Assembly (NCBI GenBank): GCA_964609675.1
Contig: CAZSRX010000019.1
Span: 8,584 to 72,583, forward strand
Direction of reading: 5' to 3'
Source: CAZSRX01 sp964609675 [NCBI: uncultured Bacteroidota bacterium]
GTDB lineage: Bacteria; CLD3; SB21
Length of the DNA: 64,000 bases
How positions within the stretch are numbered: position 1 is the stretch's first letter; each line of letters begins with the position of its first letter. The notes under the pieces were generated by a model. It saw only the letters and a program-made list of their open reading frames with translations. It searched no databases and was not told the DNA's origin. Positions 16,597 through 27,100 of the stretch are shown one piece after another. The translations under genes and the position numbers were made by a program.

Positions 16597-19500
16597 TGAA
16601 AAATCGTTTTTTCTTTACGCTCATTTCGTTGTTGTGTTATATAGTCCCGGCCATTTTACTAGGCCAAACAGCGCAGTACGTGAATGAGGAAGGGATGCCG
16701 TTTATTAAAAATTACTCGCGCAACGATTATCCCGGAGGTACTCAGAACTGGACGATTACGCAGGATAGCAACGGATTTATCTATGTAGGGAATAATGACG
16801 GCGTGATGGTTTATGACGGAGCACGATGGAAAAAAATCAAGACAGTAAACAATTCTGCCGTGCGTTCATTAAACCGGGGTAAAGACGGCGTTATCTATGT
16901 CGGCGCTCAGGATGAGTTGGGCTATATCAAACAAGATTCCAGCGGCCGCATGGCTTATGAATCGCTGAATGAATTTATTGATAAAGCGGATCGCAATTAC
17001 CGGGATATCTATCAGATACTTATCGGTCATGACGGTGTCTATTTCAGGGCCAACAGGCACCTCTTTCGGTGGAATAACGGGGCGATGAAAACATGGAAGT
17101 CAAGAACGGAATTTTATCGCGCGTTTGAAATTAACGGCGATATATACCTTCAGGAGTATAAAACCGGAATTGTGAAGTTAACTAACGATACGTTTCAGGC
17201 TTTCATCACGGATATACACGCCAGAGAACAGCGCGGGTACGGCTTTTTTAAGTTTGGCAACAGCCGCTACGTTTTTATATCCCGGGCCGGTCTATTTCTT
17301 TATGACGGCATTCACTTTTTGCCTATACCGGGCGAAGCGACGAAATTTATATCCATTAACCAGTCCTATAATTCCATACTCACTCCTGATAGCCTGATTG
17401 CCGTTAGTACGATCCGGGGAGGAATTATTTTCTTAAATCAGGATGGAACCATACGGCGCATTATCGACAAGAAAGCCGGTATGAGAGATTTTAATGTCAA
17501 GTGCCTTTTCTACGATCGGGAGCGCAACCTCTGGGCCGGCCTTCAAAACGGTATTTCAAAAATCGAACTATTGTCCGAACTGACCGTGTATGGAGAAAAC
17601 AATAATCTCCCGGGAACAGTACAGGCCGTTATGCGTCATCAAAATACGATTTACGCGGCGACCAGTCAGGGTTTGTTTAAACTTCAACCGCAGGACATTT
17701 CAAAAAAACAATATTATTCGGAGTTTTCCCAGATACCCAATACGGAAATTCAATGCTGGACGCTGGAGACTTGCAAAGATGATTTGCTTCTGGGGTGCAA
17801 TTCCGGTGTGTTTATCGTAAAGAATAATCAGCTTAAACAATTATGTACCGGTTATGCCATGAAGCTGCTTTATTCCAGGAGGTTTGATTGTTTTTTTGTC
17901 GGTTTTATCAACGGCCTTGGTATTATAAAAAAAGAAAACAATCGTTGGATTTATATGGGACGGGTCAAATCCCTTTCCGACGAAGTGCGATCCCTGGCTT
18001 TAGATGAAGACGGCTATTTATGGATAGGCACACGGTATCAACATACAGCCCGAATAAATTTTACACAGGGATTAACTTTAAATCCGCCCATTGAACGGTT
18101 TAACAAAAGCCACAATATTCCGGACCCTTTTGTTTTTGTTTACAGAATAAAGAACACTATCCATTTTACTACCAATCAGGGAATCTTACAATATAACGCT
18201 TCCGAAAAAAAGTTTTATCCGGATACCACGTTAAATTTTCAGCGCGACAGCAACTTTAAAGCCGTCTATATAATTAAAGAAGATGAGAAAACCGGCAATA
18301 TATGGATGACGGCTCATGAACCCAATTCTAATGGCGGTATCGGCTGCGCGATACTTGGTGCTGACGGCATTTATCGTTGGAATAAAAAATCTTTTCTGCG
18401 TTTACCACCGGCGCCGGTATATTACCTGTATAATGACGCCAATGACGTAGCCTGGTTTGCCCGTACGGATGGATTAATAAGATATGACGCTAAAAAAGCG
18501 TATGATAATCCGATAGAATTCAGAACCCACATTCGGCAAGTGAACCTGAATACCGACTCCGTAATATTTGAAAACGCACCGGCGCAGTCTGTTAAGGATT
18601 ATTCGATTGATTATAATTACAATTCCGTCCGTTTTTATTTCAGTGCGACCAGCTTTTATAATGAGGAATATAACACGTTTTCCTACTGGCTGGAAGGATA
18701 TGACCGGGGATGGTCGGCCTGGTCCCATGAAACGAATAAGGATTACACGAATCTTCCGGAGGGCCGTTATTGCTTTCATGTGCGTTCCAGGAATGCGTAT
18801 CAAACCGAAGGCCGGCCGGACGTTTTTGCTTTTATTATTAAACCGCCGTGGTTTCGGACTTGGTGGGCGTACGGAATCTATGCCGTTTTTCTGGGTCTCG
18901 GTCTCTGGGGCTTTGTCCGGTGGCGAATTCTCAGATACCGCAGGGAGAAGAAAGAATTAGAAAAGATCATTGAAGCGCGGACCGCTGAAATCTCCCAGAA
19001 AAACGACCAGCTTGAGCGCATTGACTGGATTGCAAAGACCATTAATTCCGAAGTCCGGCTGAACGATTTTCTTTATTCGATTTTTACCGAAACCCGGATC
19101 ATCAAAACCATAGAAAAAGCTTCAGCCCTGGTCTATGATTACAGAGCCGGCGCCTACCGGTTCATAGCCAGCAGAGGTTGGGATATGAGTCAAATCGGCG
19201 GTATCCGTTTATCCGCAACGGAAGCGGAAGAACGTTACGTAAAGAATACTGAAATTATGGGCGAGGATTTGTTTCTCATACGGGACGCCTTGAACCGGCC
19301 GCACGAAGAACAGTTCCGGCATCTGGAAGCGGTGGCCTCGATGCTGGTATTACGTATACGGTCGGAAGAACAGGTGATGGGTTACCTGATTTTTGACTAT
19401 ATGGAATTCAATGACGATAATATCAGGAAAGATATCCGCCTGCTGAGCCAGCTTAAACCGCATATAGTTTCCGGTTTTATCAAAACCAAGCTGCTTAATG

Positions 19501-20234
19501 ATCTGGAAAAAGCCAATGAGGAACTGAAAATACTGAACAACACGAAAAATGAATTTTTAGGTATTGCCGCGCACGATCTCCGAAATCCGCTGAATGCCAT
19601 CATTGGTTTTACCGATCTGATGATTATGGATTACAGGGACGGTAAAATTCAGATTAAGGAAACAGGAGAAAATCTTCAGCTGGTGCACAAATCCGCCAAG
19701 CAGATGGCGCATTTGATTTCGGAATTGCTGGACATATCCGCTATTGAGTCAGGAAAAATAACGCTTGAAAAGCGGCCTCATGATCTCAATCAGATTTTTG
19801 AGGAATGCGAGCGTATGCATAAACGGGCGGCCGCGCAAAAAAATATCCGTATGCAGGTGGATAAAAACGCCGATCTGCCGGAAGTCTGGGTTGATAAAAT
19901 GCGCGTGATGGAGGTCATGGACAATCTTGTCAGTAATGCGATTAAATACACCCATGCGGGCGGGGAAGTGCGCGTATTTGCCGAGACCGGCAAGGGAGAC
20001 GTCATCACCCATATACAAGATACCGGACAGGGACTTGACGAAGACGACATGAAGAACATTTTTATGACCTATAAAAAACTAAGCGCACGGCCGACTGGCG
20101 GGGAATCCAGCACGGGACTCGGGCTTGCGATTGTAAAGAAAATCGTTGAAATGCACGGTGGCCGGGTTTGGGTGGTCAGCCAAAAAAACATAGGCTCTAC
20201 TTTCAGTTTTACCATACCGCAATATAAAGGCTGA
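16593..20234 (+). CDS. Sensor histidine kinase with divergent propeller, Y_Y_Y and GAF domains
   Basis: 1213 aa; the ATG at 16593 overlaps the previous stop by 4 bp. The signal peptide (FFFTLISLLCYIVPAILLGQ) leads to a propeller whose blades are less regular (FIYVGNNDGVMVYDG, VIYVGAQDELGYI, YLWIGTRYQ), unlike the 48-residue repeats of its neighbours. Then come a Y_Y_Y domain (FSYWLEGYDRGWSAW) and a membrane helix near 755-778. The cytoplasmic half closely matches the flanking kinases: coiled coil, GAF-like region, His994 in [11 protein letters not shown], and HATPase ending [20 protein letters not shown]. No receiver domain. It is probably a sensor of a different ligand feeding the same type of output. 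Confidence 0.92.
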   Translation: MMKNRFFFTLISLLCYIVPAILLGQTAQYVNEEGMPFIKNYSRNDYPGGTQNWTITQDSNGFIYVGNNDGVMVYDGARWKKIKTVNNSAVRSLNRGKDGVIYVGAQDELGYIKQDSSGRMAYESLNEFIDKADRNYRDIYQILIGHDGVYFRANRHLFRWNNGAMKTWKSRTEFYRAFEINGDIYLQEYKTGIVKLTNDTFQAFITDIHAREQRGYGFFKFGNSRYVFISRAGLFLYDGIHFLPIPGEATKFISINQSYNSILTPDSLIAVSTIRGGIIFLNQDGTIRRIIDKKAGMRDFNVKCLFYDRERNLWAGLQNGISKIELLSELTVYGENNNLPGTVQAVMRHQNTIYAATSQGLFKLQPQDISKKQYYSEFSQIPNTEIQCWTLETCKDDLLLGCNSGVFIVKNNQLKQLCTGYAMKLLYSRRFDCFFVGFINGLGIIKKENNRWIYMGRVKSLSDEVRSLALDEDGYLWIGTRYQHTARINFTQGLTLNPPIERFNKSHNIPDPFVFVYRIKNTIHFTTNQGILQYNASEKKFYPDTTLNFQRDSNFKAVYIIKEDEKTGNIWMTAHEPNSNGGIGCAILGADGIYRWNKKSFLRLPPAPVYYLYNDANDVAWFARTDGLIRYDAKKAYDNPIEFRTHIRQVNLNTDSVIFENAPAQSVKDYSIDYNYNSVRFYFSATSFYNEEYNTFSYWLEGYDRGWSAWSHETNKDYTNLPEGRYCFHVRSRNAYQTEGRPDVFAFIIKPPWFRTWWAYGIYAVFLGLGLWGFVRWRILRYRREKKELEKIIEARTAEISQKNDQLERIDWIAKTINSEVRLNDFLYSIFTETRIIKTIEKASALVYDYRAGAYRFIASRGWDMSQIGGIRLSATEAEERYVKNTEIMGEDLFLIRDALNRPHEEQFRHLEAVASMLVLRIRSEEQVMGYLIFDYMEFNDDNIRKDIRLLSQLKPHIVSGFIKTKLLNDLEKANEELKILNNTKNEFLGIAAHDLRNPLNAIIGFTDLMIMDYRDGKIQIKETGENLQLVHKSAKQMAHLISELLDISAIESGKITLEKRPHDLNQIFEECERMHKRAAAQKNIRMQVDKNADLPEVWVDKMRVMEVMDNLVSNAIKYTHAGGEVRVFAETGKGDVITHIQDTGQGLDEDDMKNIFMTYKKLSARPTGGESSTGLGLAIVKKIVEMHGGRVWVVSQKNIGSTFSFTIPQYKG

Positions 20235-20258
20235 GTATAAATCGCCAACCGTGCTGTT

Positions 20259-23200
20259 ATGAAATTCATAAATAAAATATATCCCTTTCCTTTTGGATTC
20301 ACGGCATTATTGTGGCTATTATTGGTATGGTTAAGCGCCGGCACGTTTGGCGTCATCGCTCAATACCCGTGGTTGCGTTTTGAGCATGAACCGTTAAGCA
20401 AACTGATTACCCAGAATACGGTTTTCTGTATCCTGCAAGATCATTACGGGTTTTTATGGCTTGGGACCAATGACGGACTGATTCGTTATGACGGTTATCA
20501 GATTCACATTTACCGGCACCAACCCGGCGATACCGCCTCCATAACCGCCAATTCCATCAGCTATATGCTGGAAGACCGGAGCGGACGGTTATGGCTTGCG
20601 ACATGGGGCGGCGGATTATGCGTGTTCGATCATCATACGGGAAAATTCACCGGCTATCGCCATCAGCCCGGTAACCCGAACAGCATCGGCGATAACCGCG
20701 TACAGTGTCTTTTTGAAGACAGGGAGCAAACCCTATGGGTAGGCACCTACAGCGGTGGCCTATGCAAAATGGATGTACCATCAGGTTCGTTTACACTATA
20801 TCAGCAAAAAGAAAACGACAACAGCGGCCTCAGCAGTAACCGGATTTGGTCTATTGAAGAAGATATAAAAGGCCGCTTATGGATCGGTACCGACAACGGT
20901 ATCGAAATTATGGATAAAACCACTGGGGTATTTCAGCATCTGAGGCATGATGAAAAAAACGCTAACAGTTTAATCAACAACCGGGTCAGAGAACTGCTGT
21001 TTGACCGGAAAGGGAATCTGTGGATAGGTACCCAGGAGGGTTTGGATTATTACGAAGTCGCTGCCGGTCGTTTTACGCATTACCGGCACAATCCGGCTGA
21101 TCCTTCTTCGATCAGTAATGCGATCATCACCTGCATTTATGAAGACCGCAACGGGTTTATTTGGTTCGGAACAAATCGGGGAGGGATAAATATTTTTAAT
21201 CCCGACACCCGTTCCTTTTTGCGCTGTCTGCCGGATCCCGGAAATCCAAACGCCTTGAATCATGTTGATGTGCGTTCGATATGTCAGGACCGATCGGGAA
21301 TTGTCTGGGTTGGTACCCGCGGCGGAGGGCTTAATAAGGCGTATCTGCAAAAGCATAAATTCCAGCTGATCCGTCATGAGCCCTATACGGCCAACAGCCT
21401 CAGCCATGATATCATCTGGAGCATCTACGAAGACCGGCAAGGAATAGTCTGGATCGGCACGGATGACGGCGGGCTAAATATGTGGGACCGCCGTAATAAC
21501 CGTTTTTATGTATATAAAAATGATCCACGAAGAGAAAACTCAATCAGCAACAACCGTATTTGGTCCATAACCGAGGATCAGAACGGTCACCTGTGGGTCG
21601 GCACCGATAACGGACTTAACCGTCTGGATGCGAAAACCGGAAAAATTAAAAAATTTTACCATAATCCCAATGATCCGTCATCCATAAGCAATAATTACAT
21701 TATGGCGCTTCATGCGGACCGTGACGGTATCCTTTGGCTGGGCACGTATGGAGGAATTGACCGGTTTGACCCGCAGACGGAAAAATCCCAATATATATCT
21801 ATCGTCGGAAGTCGCGGCTATCGTCTCAGTCAGAGCCGCGTTACGAAAATTGTCGAAGACAAAGCCGGTATGTTGTGGCTGGCTACCGATAACGGCCTGG
21901 TAAGGTATCATAAGGCCAGAAATTCGATGAGCGTTTACCACACGGATAAAAATGACACCAATACGCTGAGCAGCAATCTGGTGCTCTGCCTTTGCCTGAA
22001 TGAACCCTACGGATTATGGATCGGTACCGGTGAAGGCCTGGATTTTCTTAATTTTGAAGATTCAACAATAACGCGATATAATGAATCGCACGGCCTGCCA
22101 AGCTCGTATATTAACGGCGTATTGATTGATTTCCGGCATCGTGACCTCTGGCTGAGTACCTTTAAAGGTCTTTCCCGCTTTGATCCGCTACTGAAAAGCG
22201 TCAAAACATACGACGTATCGGACAACCTGCAAAGTATGACTTTCAATAACGGCGCGTATTTTCAGAACGCACGCGGCGAGATGTTTTTCGGAGGGGTTAA
22301 GGGTATGAATGTATTTCACCCCGACAGTCTCCGTCATAATGATTTTGTGCCTCCGGTAGTACTGACCGGTTTTGATGTTTTCAGCAAGCCGATACTATCA
22401 TCGGGTTCCGTGTATGCCACATCGGAATACCGCCTCAGTTACAAGGATTATGTCTTTTCTCTTGAATTTGCGGCTCTTGATTTTACGCATCCCGAACAAA
22501 ACGAGTACGCCTATAAACTTGAGGGATTTGATAAAAACTGGAATTACTCTGGCTCACGGCGATTCGTTACCTATACCAATCTGGACCCGGGAGCATATAC
22601 ATTTTGGGTGCGCGCCAGCAATGACGACGGGCTCTGGAATGAGGATGGAATTTCCGTAAAAATTACCATTGAACCGCCCTTCTGGAAAACCATGTGGTTT
22701 AGAATGCTTGTCATTCTTGCCTTCGCGGGCCTCGTCTTTGGCGTACATCAGTGGAGAATTTACAGTTACAAATTACGCACCCGTGAACTCGAAGCGCAGG
22801 TAGCCCAACGCACCCGGCAGTTGGAACAGAAAAAGAATGAGCTGGAACGAATCAACATTATTGTCAAGTCTATCAATTCGGAGATTTATCTTACCAATTT
22901 TCTCAACTCGATACTTAAAGAGACGAAGGTGATTCAGGGAGTTGAAAAAGCATCCGCTTTGGTCTATGATCAGGCATACGAAGCGTTCCGGTTTGCAGCG
23001 TGTCTCGGATGGGACATGAAACAACTGGAATCCGTCACGATGTCACTGGCCGAAGCCGAGTCCAGGTACATTCAGCATGGGCAACAACTTGATGAGGATA
23101 TCTTTATTTCCAAACCGGCCAGCCGACACAACGGGGAAGAAAAACTTTTTGCGCTAGGTATCCCCCAGGCGATCCTGACATTAAGGGTTAAAGTTGAAAA

Positions 23201-24077
23201 TAAAATCGGCGGGTATCTGATTTTTGATAATATGAACGACCCGGAAGCCTTTGCGGATCATGACATCGAACTGCTGAAAAACCTGAAAGAACATATCGTT
23301 TCAGGATTTATTAAGGCAAAAATTCTCGGTGATTTAGAAACCGCCAATGATGAACTAAAAAAACTCAACGAAAAAAAGAATGAATTTTTAGGTATAGCGG
23401 CTCATGACCTGAGAAATCCCCTCAGCGCAATGATCGGTTTTCTTGATATGATGATACTGGATATGAAAGAAAAACGATTTGATGTGGAGGAAGGCATTGC
23501 TGAAATGGAAATTGTTCTGAAATCGGCGCGTAATATGGTTGGTATGATTAATGATTTGCTGGATATCTCGGCGATTGAATCCGGAAAGGTCAACCTGAAT
23601 CTTCTGGAAGAGGATATTAATGAGATTTTTACAGAATGCGAACGTGTCCACAAACGCGCCGCCCAGCAGAAAAATATCGGTCTTTCCATAACAAAGAACC
23701 CCGATCTACCACTGCTGATCATGGACCGAGCTCGTATAGCCGAAGTTATAGACAATCTGATCAGCAATGCCATCAAATACACGTATCCGGGCGGTACGGT
23801 CACGGTTATTTCCGAGAACCGGCCGGACGATGTCGTTGTGCACGTACAGGACAACGGGCAAGGACTCAGCGAGGATGACCGCAAGGAAATTTTTAAGTCC
23901 TTCAAAAAACTCAGCGCCCGGCCAACTTCCGGCGAATCCAGCACCGGACTGGGCCTTGCGATTGTCAAAAAAATTGTCGAATTGCACGGCGGTAAAGTAT
24001 GGGTCGAAAGCGAAAAAGGCAAAGGTTCGCGTTTTAGTTTCACTATTCCTAAACGGATGAAGGTTACCGACCGATAA
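20259..24077 (+). CDS. Sensor histidine kinase with 14-repeat propeller, third of the array
   Basis: 1272 aa starting at ATG 20259, 24 bp after the previous stop. N-terminal signal/anchor [20 protein letters not shown], then 14 propeller repeats (blade cores such as GFLWLGT, GRLWIGT, GIVWVGT), the Y_Y_Y domain ([12 protein letters not shown]) and a membrane helix near 805-830. Cytoplasmic: coiled coil, GAF-like domain, phospho-accepting His1049 in [11 protein letters not shown], HATPase N box [11 protein letters not shown]1 DNGQGLS and G2 [11 protein letters not shown]. The C-terminal half is very similar to the two preceding kinases, so the array arose by tandem duplication. No receiver or output domain. 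Probably co-transcribed with its neighbours. Confidence 0.93.
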   Translation: MKFINKIYPFPFGFTALLWLLLVWLSAGTFGVIAQYPWLRFEHEPLSKLITQNTVFCILQDHYGFLWLGTNDGLIRYDGYQIHIYRHQPGDTASITANSISYMLEDRSGRLWLATWGGGLCVFDHHTGKFTGYRHQPGNPNSIGDNRVQCLFEDREQTLWVGTYSGGLCKMDVPSGSFTLYQQKENDNSGLSSNRIWSIEEDIKGRLWIGTDNGIEIMDKTTGVFQHLRHDEKNANSLINNRVRELLFDRKGNLWIGTQEGLDYYEVAAGRFTHYRHNPADPSSISNAIITCIYEDRNGFIWFGTNRGGINIFNPDTRSFLRCLPDPGNPNALNHVDVRSICQDRSGIVWVGTRGGGLNKAYLQKHKFQLIRHEPYTANSLSHDIIWSIYEDRQGIVWIGTDDGGLNMWDRRNNRFYVYKNDPRRENSISNNRIWSITEDQNGHLWVGTDNGLNRLDAKTGKIKKFYHNPNDPSSISNNYIMALHADRDGILWLGTYGGIDRFDPQTEKSQYISIVGSRGYRLSQSRVTKIVEDKAGMLWLATDNGLVRYHKARNSMSVYHTDKNDTNTLSSNLVLCLCLNEPYGLWIGTGEGLDFLNFEDSTITRYNESHGLPSSYINGVLIDFRHRDLWLSTFKGLSRFDPLLKSVKTYDVSDNLQSMTFNNGAYFQNARGEMFFGGVKGMNVFHPDSLRHNDFVPPVVLTGFDVFSKPILSSGSVYATSEYRLSYKDYVFSLEFAALDFTHPEQNEYAYKLEGFDKNWNYSGSRRFVTYTNLDPGAYTFWVRASNDDGLWNEDGISVKITIEPPFWKTMWFRMLVILAFAGLVFGVHQWRIYSYKLRTRELEAQVAQRTRQLEQKKNELERINIIVKSINSEIYLTNFLNSILKETKVIQGVEKASALVYDQAYEAFRFAACLGWDMKQLESVTMSLAEAESRYIQHGQQLDEDIFISKPASRHNGEEKLFALGIPQAILTLRVKVENKIGGYLIFDNMNDPEAFADHDIELLKNLKEHIVSGFIKAKILGDLETANDELKKLNEKKNEFLGIAAHDLRNPLSAMIGFLDMMILDMKEKRFDVEEGIAEMEIVLKSARNMVGMINDLLDISAIESGKVNLNLLEEDINEIFTECERVHKRAAQQKNIGLSITKNPDLPLLIMDRARIAEVIDNLISNAIKYTYPGGTVTVISENRPDDVVVHVQDNGQGLSEDDRKEIFKSFKKLSARPTSGESSTGLGLAIVKKIVELHGGKVWVESEKGKGSRFSFTIPKRMKVTDR

Positions 24078-24131
24078 AAGTGTTATGTAACGAATAAGAT
24101 ATTCCACAGGTTAAAGGATGGATGATAAATC

Positions 24132-27100
24132 ATGAAACAGGAAAAAGCTATGATGGGGAAGTCTGTATTAATTGAACCGCATAAGAACTGCCGGGCAATC
24201 CTTTTGTTCTTTGTTCTTTGTATAAGTTCAGGCCTAAGCGGGCTGCCGCATTCGGTATCCGCACAGGTACAAAATGTGTACTTTGAAAGATTGACCATGG
24301 AAAACGGCCTTTCACAAAATTCTATTTTATGCATGATACAGGACAGCAAAGGCTTCATCTGGATTGGCACTCAGGATGGACTGAATAAATATGACGGTTA
24401 TACTTTTAAAATTTATCGGCACGATACCCGCGATTCGGCATCCCTTTCCAATAATTATATAACTTCAGTTATTGAAGACCGATCCGGTGTCCTTTGGGTT
24501 GGGACGCTCGGCGGCGGTATTAATCGATTTGACCGTAAGACAGAAACCTTTATAAGTTACAAGCATGATCCGTCCAATCCCAACAGTCTGACGGATAATA
24601 TCGTCCGGGCTATTATGGAAGACAGCCACGGATTGCTGTGGATTGGAACCGATAAGGGTTTGGATGTCTGGGATCGGGAAAAAAATCTTTTTACGCATTA
24701 CCGTAATGATCCGTCCAATCCCTACAGCATTAGTCATAATCTGATATTGTCTCTTTACGAGGATCCTTCCGGTAAAATATGGATTGGCACCAACGGCGGC
24801 GGTATGAACTGTTTTAACCGCCAGCAGAGAAGTTTTATGCGGTATCTGAACGACCCGAAAAATATTAATACCATTGCGGGCAATGTGGTGGAACCCATTC
24901 TGCATGATTCAAAAGGGTTTTTATGGGTAGGGGTTAACGGCAGCGGCTTAGATCGCATTAATCTGAAAACAGGGCAAATAAGGCATTTTAAAAGTAATCC
25001 GGCTGATCCCAATTCTCTCAGTCATAACAATGTCAATACGCTTTATTTTGACCGCAAGGGAAATTTGTGGATTGGGACACTCGGCGGTGGACTTTGCCGG
25101 TATGATTCTGAAAAAGACCGTTTTAGTACATATCGAAACAATATTAATCAGCCCTATTCGTTGGCCAGCGACTTTGTTCAATGTATTATCGAGGATCGTT
25201 CCGGTATCTTGTGGATAGGTACCAGCAGCGGCGGCGGGATCAGTAAATTTGACCCGAACAGGTCCAAATTTCAATTGTACCGAAAGGAAGCCAACGGGCA
25301 ACGTACTTTAAGCAGCAATATGATCTGGTCTGTTTATGAAGAACCGGAATCCGACGGCAGTACGATTTGGATCGGCACAGACCGAGGGATTAATTTAATA
25401 AACCGTGTAACCGGAAATGTAATCCTTTACGATGTTGTTCCCGATAAACCGACGACGCAAAGTATCAGCGTCATACGGGCTATGCTGATGGATTCGAAGG
25501 GCAATTTCTGGGTCGGTACCCGTAACAACGGTCTGTACCGGTATAACAAACAGACCGGACAATACAAACATTATGAGCCCGATAATACCAATCCGCGAGC
25601 GCTTTGCCATAACATGGTCCGATCAATTATCGAAAGCTCCGAAAAAGAAATATGGGTGTGCACCGACGGCGGCATTAATAAATATAATCCCGATACGGAT
25701 GATTTCATTGCTTTCAGGAATGATCCCTCCAACCCGAATTCACTCAGTAGTAATAATATCAACTTTATCAAAGAAAGCCAGGACGGCATTTTCTGGGTCG
25801 GCACTTTTGGAAGGGGCTTGAACCGATGGGACCGCAAGCAGAACCGTTTCAAGCATTATTTATATCAGCCTAACAACCCCAATTGCATCAGTAATAATAA
25901 TGTCCTTTGTATGGTTGAAACGGAACCGGGACTATACTGGATCGGCACCAGCGAGGGATTGAACCGTTTTGATTCAGGAAAAGAAGAATTTAAGATATAT
26001 ACCGTGAAAGACGGGTTACCCAATAATTTTATTTATCACATCCTTAAAGACGATCATAATAACCTTTGGATGAGTACCAACAAGGGTATCACAAGGTTCA
26101 CTCCATCCAGTGAAACATTCAGGAGTTATGATGTCAATGATGGTCTGCAGGGCAATGAATTTAATATGGGCGCCGCCTTTAAGAGCCGAAGGGGTGAAAT
26201 GTTTTTTGGCGGTGTAAATGGATTAAATGCGTTCTATCCTGACAGCGTCAAGGATAATACCCATATACCGCCTATAGTGATTACCGATTATAAAAAATTT
26301 GATATCTCTGTAAAGCTTCCGGAATCTATCAATGAAATAGATAAAATCGAACTGAGTTACCGCGATAATTTTTTTGGTTTTGAATTTGCGGCTTTGGATT
26401 TTACCGCACCGGGTAAAAACCAGTATATGTATAAGCTGGAAGGATTTGACGAACAATGGATTAACTGCGGGAACCGCCGATACGCCAGCTATACCAATTT
26501 AGACGGCGGCGATTATGTGTTCCGGGTTAAGGGCTCCAACAACGACGGCGTATGGAACGAGGAGGGCGCTTCCATTCGGCTGACGATTGTACCGCCGTTC
26601 TGGAAGACATGGCCCTTCCGGATTATTATCGGGCTGCTGATCGTTTCGGTAGCGTTTATGGGCTACCGGGTTCGTGTGAAATCTATTGAGGACCAGAACC
26701 GTCGGCTTGAAAGACAGGTAACCGAGCGCACCCAGCAACTGATACTAAAAACCAGTCAGCTGGAAAAGACCAATTTAATGATTAATGCTATCAACAGCGA
26801 AATTAATTTTGTGGATGTGCTGAACGCCATTTTGAAAGAAACGAAAGTCATCGAAGGCGTGGATCGCGCCGGGGTGCTGGTGCTCGACTCGGACCAGCAA
26901 AGCTATGCCTTCAAAGCCAGCATCGGCATAGATTACGATGAAATCCGGAATATCCGGATTACTCCTGAAGAAGCCGAAAAACGCTATATGACCAACTCGA
27001 TTGAGATTTATGAGGATATTTATATCGTTAAATCGGTTCGCGGCCGGCCGGCGGAGGAAAAATTTTCGCATGTCGCCCCATCCATGAGCATGCTTGTAAC

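Noticed and set aside
13010-26240. Periodic repeats of about 144 bp in the kinase genes as tandem DNA repeats or CRISPR-like arrays
   Set aside because: They are the coding of propeller blades; period and drift follow protein repeats, with no identical spacers or repeats.
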